The position numbers and the translations under genes were made by a program. DNA of 38,788 bases from Candidatus Vogelbacteria bacterium RIFOXYD1_FULL_44_32 (lineage in GTDB: Bacteria; Patescibacteriota; Minisyncoccia; Phycocordibacterales; XYD1-FULL-46-19). Below the pieces are notes generated by a model, which ran no database searches, was not told where the DNA came from, and saw only the letters and a list, made by a program, of their open reading frames with translations. The stretch is taken from the NCBI GenBank assembly GCA_001823065.1, contig MHTJ01000002.1:117532-156319 (forward strand). The letters run 5' to 3'. Shown here piece after piece: positions 36,446 through 38,788 of the stretch; the stretch's first letter is position 1; each line of letters begins with the position of its first letter.

Positions 36446-36806
36446 TTCCACTGTTTGATTTCCTACCTGCCGGTAGGTCGGGTGAAGTGAGACAAACAGT
36501 TCTTACCGGCAGGGATCTTTTCCTACGGGAACAGTACAGGCTTCACATCTCATTTCGCTGAATACAGCTTATTACGATAAGTTCAGCCTTTTCGATTCCT
36601 GACGCGAGCAAAGCAGTTTGCTCGCTCCGGGGGCACACTCCGCTCTGCTTCGTGTGCCCCCGGCAGGACGCTTAGCTATCTCACCCTTTGGAAACCCTCG
36701 GTTTTCCAACGAGCTTCGCTCTGCCTTCCTCCACGAGAAAACTACAGTTTTCCCGACCCCTTTCGAGTTCGATTCCTGCCGGGTAGACACACTCATTGCA
36801 TTCGTG
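36446..36806. repeat. Nested palindrome array on the 3' side of tRNA-Arg
   Basis: Contains CCTACC-tgcc-GGTAGG (36462-36477), TTCGATTCCTG+25-nt hairpin+CCGGGGGCACAC...GTGTGCCCCCGG-CAGGA (36591-36668), TTGGAAACC-type and GAAAAC-tgta-GTTTTC hairpins, GTTCGATTCCTGCCGGG (36767-36783). Confidence 0.88.
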
Positions 36807-36878
36807 TGCCCCCGGCAGGAATCGAACCTGCATCACAAGCTCCGCAAGCTTGCATTCTATCCGTTGAACTACGGGAGC
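36807..36878 (-). tRNA. tRNA-Arg (anticodon GCG)
   Basis: Cloverleaf: acceptor GCTCCCG/CGGGGGC, anticodon arm CAAGC-TTGCGGA-GCTTG, T-arm GCAGG-TTCGATT-CCTGC. Confidence 0.93.
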
Positions 36879-36916
36879 AGTTCATTAAAGCACAAGAAAA
36901 AAGTAGCACATTTAGA

Positions 36917-37411
36917 TTAAAAACCCAAGCGTTCAGCCAGCTCGTCTATGAGGGATTCCTCGAAAGGAACTTCGGGCAGAAAGCGACTAAGTATGGCCCG
37001 GACTTTTTCCGGATCAGTGTCACCTAAAGGCATAACAATATGGGGTAAGAATAAGCGACTAGATTCAATCATTAATTTATGGGGGGTTTCGTGGTCTCTG
37101 ACAGCGAAAGACTCGAGGGAATTAAATGGGTAGAGATTGTTTTTGGCTTTTAGCCCGCGCTTAGTTATTTCAAAATTCACCATCTCAGGTTCACGGGCCC
37201 CAAACAGCATTAAAGTAAAAGTACTAATCAAAAGCACGATGGCGAACAAAAAATTTTTAAAAATAAAAGCGATAATAACGCTGGTCAAGCCAACCAAGCC
37301 AACGACCCAAAACCAATCACTGGTTTTTTCCGTCGGTGAATATTCAAAATCTTGCCATGCCAAAAGAATGTCACTAGGTCCAGCACTTAAAGGAGAAATA
37401 TTTTCAGTCAT
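36917..37411 (-). CDS. Hypothetical membrane protein
   Basis: 164 aa, two TM segments followed by a conserved-looking soluble domain. Confidence 0.65.
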   Translation of the reverse strand: MTENISPLSAGPSDILLAWQDFEYSPTEKTSDWFWVVGLVGLTSVIIAFIFKNFLFAIVLLISTFTLMLFGAREPEMVNFEITKRGLKAKNNLYPFNSLESFAVRDHETPHKLMIESSRLFLPHIVMPLGDTDPEKVRAILSRFLPEVPFEESLIDELAERLGF

Positions 37412-37517
37412 TACTTATATTGTATCAATGGATTTACCCTGTCGCAATTAAAATTGGCGATAAGATATATTTTGCTATAATAAACACTGTGATTTGTCCA
37501 CCAAAAATTGAAAGTTT

Positions 37518-38788
37518 ATGCGTTGGTTAGAAAAACTAGCATTATTTATCGCTTTTTCGGGAGCAATATCCGCAGGGGCGGTTATTTTGGTGGCTAATAT
37601 GGCTAAATTGGCACCCGAGTGGCAATTGGCCACTACTTTTTTCTATGCCCAAGGGCCCAATTCTGCTAGTGCCTCGACTTTAAATCAGGCCATCACGCCA
37701 GTCGAAGCAGAGATTGTTGCGCCTCCCGCTCCTGTGATGAGTGCCAACGACGATAGTCAAAAGTTTATCCGCCCATTTGTTATTGCAAAAGATAATTTGC
37801 TGTCTTCGGGTGAAAAATTTGTAGTAGTCAATTTTTTCGCCAAAAATATCGAACTATACGAGGGGGGAGCCCTGGTGGCCACTACTTCAGTTCGTGCTTT
37901 GGGTGACCCGCAGGGCTGGGGTGGGACGCCCGCCGGACTTTATAATGTATTAGACAAAAGTGAGCGGGCCTTTTCCGCTAGTGCTGAGGCCTATATGCCC
38001 AACGCCCTCCATTTTTATGGCAAATACTATATTCACGGTGAGCCCTACTATGCCTCGGGGCGTAAACTTGGGGCCGATGTTTCTGGGGGTTGTGTTCAGT
38101 TGGCCGATAGTGAGGCCCCCAACTTTTTTGCTCAGGTTGACCAAAATGTGCCGGTGCTCGCGGTGGATAAACCAGCTGATGATTTTGTCTATCCGTCCGG
38201 AGCCAAAACAGTTTTACCTAATATCAGCGCCAAGAGTTTTTTGGTGGCCGATTTAGATTCGGGTGAAATTATTGCGGACCAAGATAGTACAAAAGTTTTT
38301 CCCATTGCTTCTATTACCAAGCTGATGACAGCGGTGGTCGTGGCTGAGCACATTGACCTGCGACGGAATATTGAAATTGAACCAAAAGATTTAGAGGCCT
38401 TTGGTGATACGGCGGGCCTCGATTTAGAAAAAAGTTTTCGGGTGGTTGAGCTTTTCTACCCGCTTTTAATTGAGTCTTCCAATGATACCGCCGAGGTGGT
38501 GGCGCGGTTTTTGGGGCGTGAGGCCACGATTGATTTAATGAATGAAAAAGCCGAGCGTCTGTTTATGACTGATACTCGCTACGCCGATGTATCGGGATTT
38601 GATGTTAAAAATACCTCAACCGCCCGTGATTTGTATCTTTTAGGGCGCTATATCAAAAACAACCGCCGACCAATTTTGGATATTACGAAAGGTAAGGCAG
38701 TCACCAGTTTTGGCCCAGTGCGGTTTGATGTGAGACAGATGGAAAATAAAAATGAGTTTGCCAAAGGCGCCGATTTTATTGGCGGCAA
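37518..38788 (+). CDS. L,D-transpeptidase (YkuD-like) fused to D-alanyl-D-alanine carboxypeptidase (S11), 3' partial
   Basis: Manual translation MRWLEKLALFIAFSG...YYIHGEPYYASGRKLGADVSGGCVQLADSEA...VFPIASITKLMTAVVVAEH...LLIESSNDTAEVVARFLG; no stop before the window end, so absent from the ORF track. Confidence 0.88.
   Translation, partial: MRWLEKLALFIAFSGAISAGAVILVANMAKLAPEWQLATTFFYAQGPNSASASTLNQAITPVEAEIVAPPAPVMSANDDSQKFIRPFVIAKDNLLSSGEKFVVVNFFAKNIELYEGGALVATTSVRALGDPQGWGGTPAGLYNVLDKSERAFSASAEAYMPNALHFYGKYYIHGEPYYASGRKLGADVSGGCVQLADSEAPNFFAQVDQNVPVLAVDKPADDFVYPSGAKTVLPNISAKSFLVADLDSGEIIADQDSTKVFPIASITKLMTAVVVAEHIDLRRNIEIEPKDLEAFGDTAGLDLEKSFRVVELFYPLLIESSNDTAEVVARFLGREATIDLMNEKAERLFMTDTRYADVSGFDVKNTSTARDLYLLGRYIKNNRRPILDITKGKAVTSFGPVRFDVRQMENKNEFAKGADFIGG

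Noticed and set aside
36572-36920. ORFs of 74 and 100 aa over the tRNA-Arg array
   Set aside because: Translate palindromes and the tRNA itself (the familiar spurious CPRQESNLHH / MPPAGIEPAS antisense-tRNA peptides).

Overview
This looks like a chromosomal segment of a Candidate Phyla Radiation (Patescibacteria/Parcubacteria-like) bacterium spanning the dnaA/oriC region; the lineage is inferred from gene content only. In order it carries: a T4SS-like membrane cluster (VirB6-like, PrgI, TraC-N, VirB4, pilin-like); yidC-rnpA-rpmH (-) facing dnaA-dnaN (+); PBP1A; tyrS; ruvC-yebC-ruvB; a pilB/gspE ATPase; tsaE-polA; a family-4-like UDG; exonuclease III; holA; tRNA-Lys; a TrmH-family methylase; mutM; a Mur ligase; a FemAB-like protein; ruvA; rpsT; a C39-like peptidase; tRNA-Arg(GCG); and a truncated L,D-transpeptidase/D,D-carboxypeptidase fusion. 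The most unusual content is non-coding. (1) Downstream of both tRNA genes are antisense copies of the tRNA 3' end forming long palindromes, and in each array an inverted copy is interrupted at the same T-stem position by a 25-nt hairpin that covaries between the two loci. (2) A 54-nt cassette (28-nt invariant core plus a 26-nt variable hairpin) occurs twice, each time in the loop of a different long palindrome, one copy being flanked by a 7-bp direct repeat. (3) There are two candidate structured ncRNAs, one containing a 26-nt near-copy of a conserved 23S rRNA domain I hairpin. (4) Three orphan genes share a promoter / 5'UTR hairpin-SD / terminator organisation. No database search or folding program was run; all family calls are from recognised motifs.
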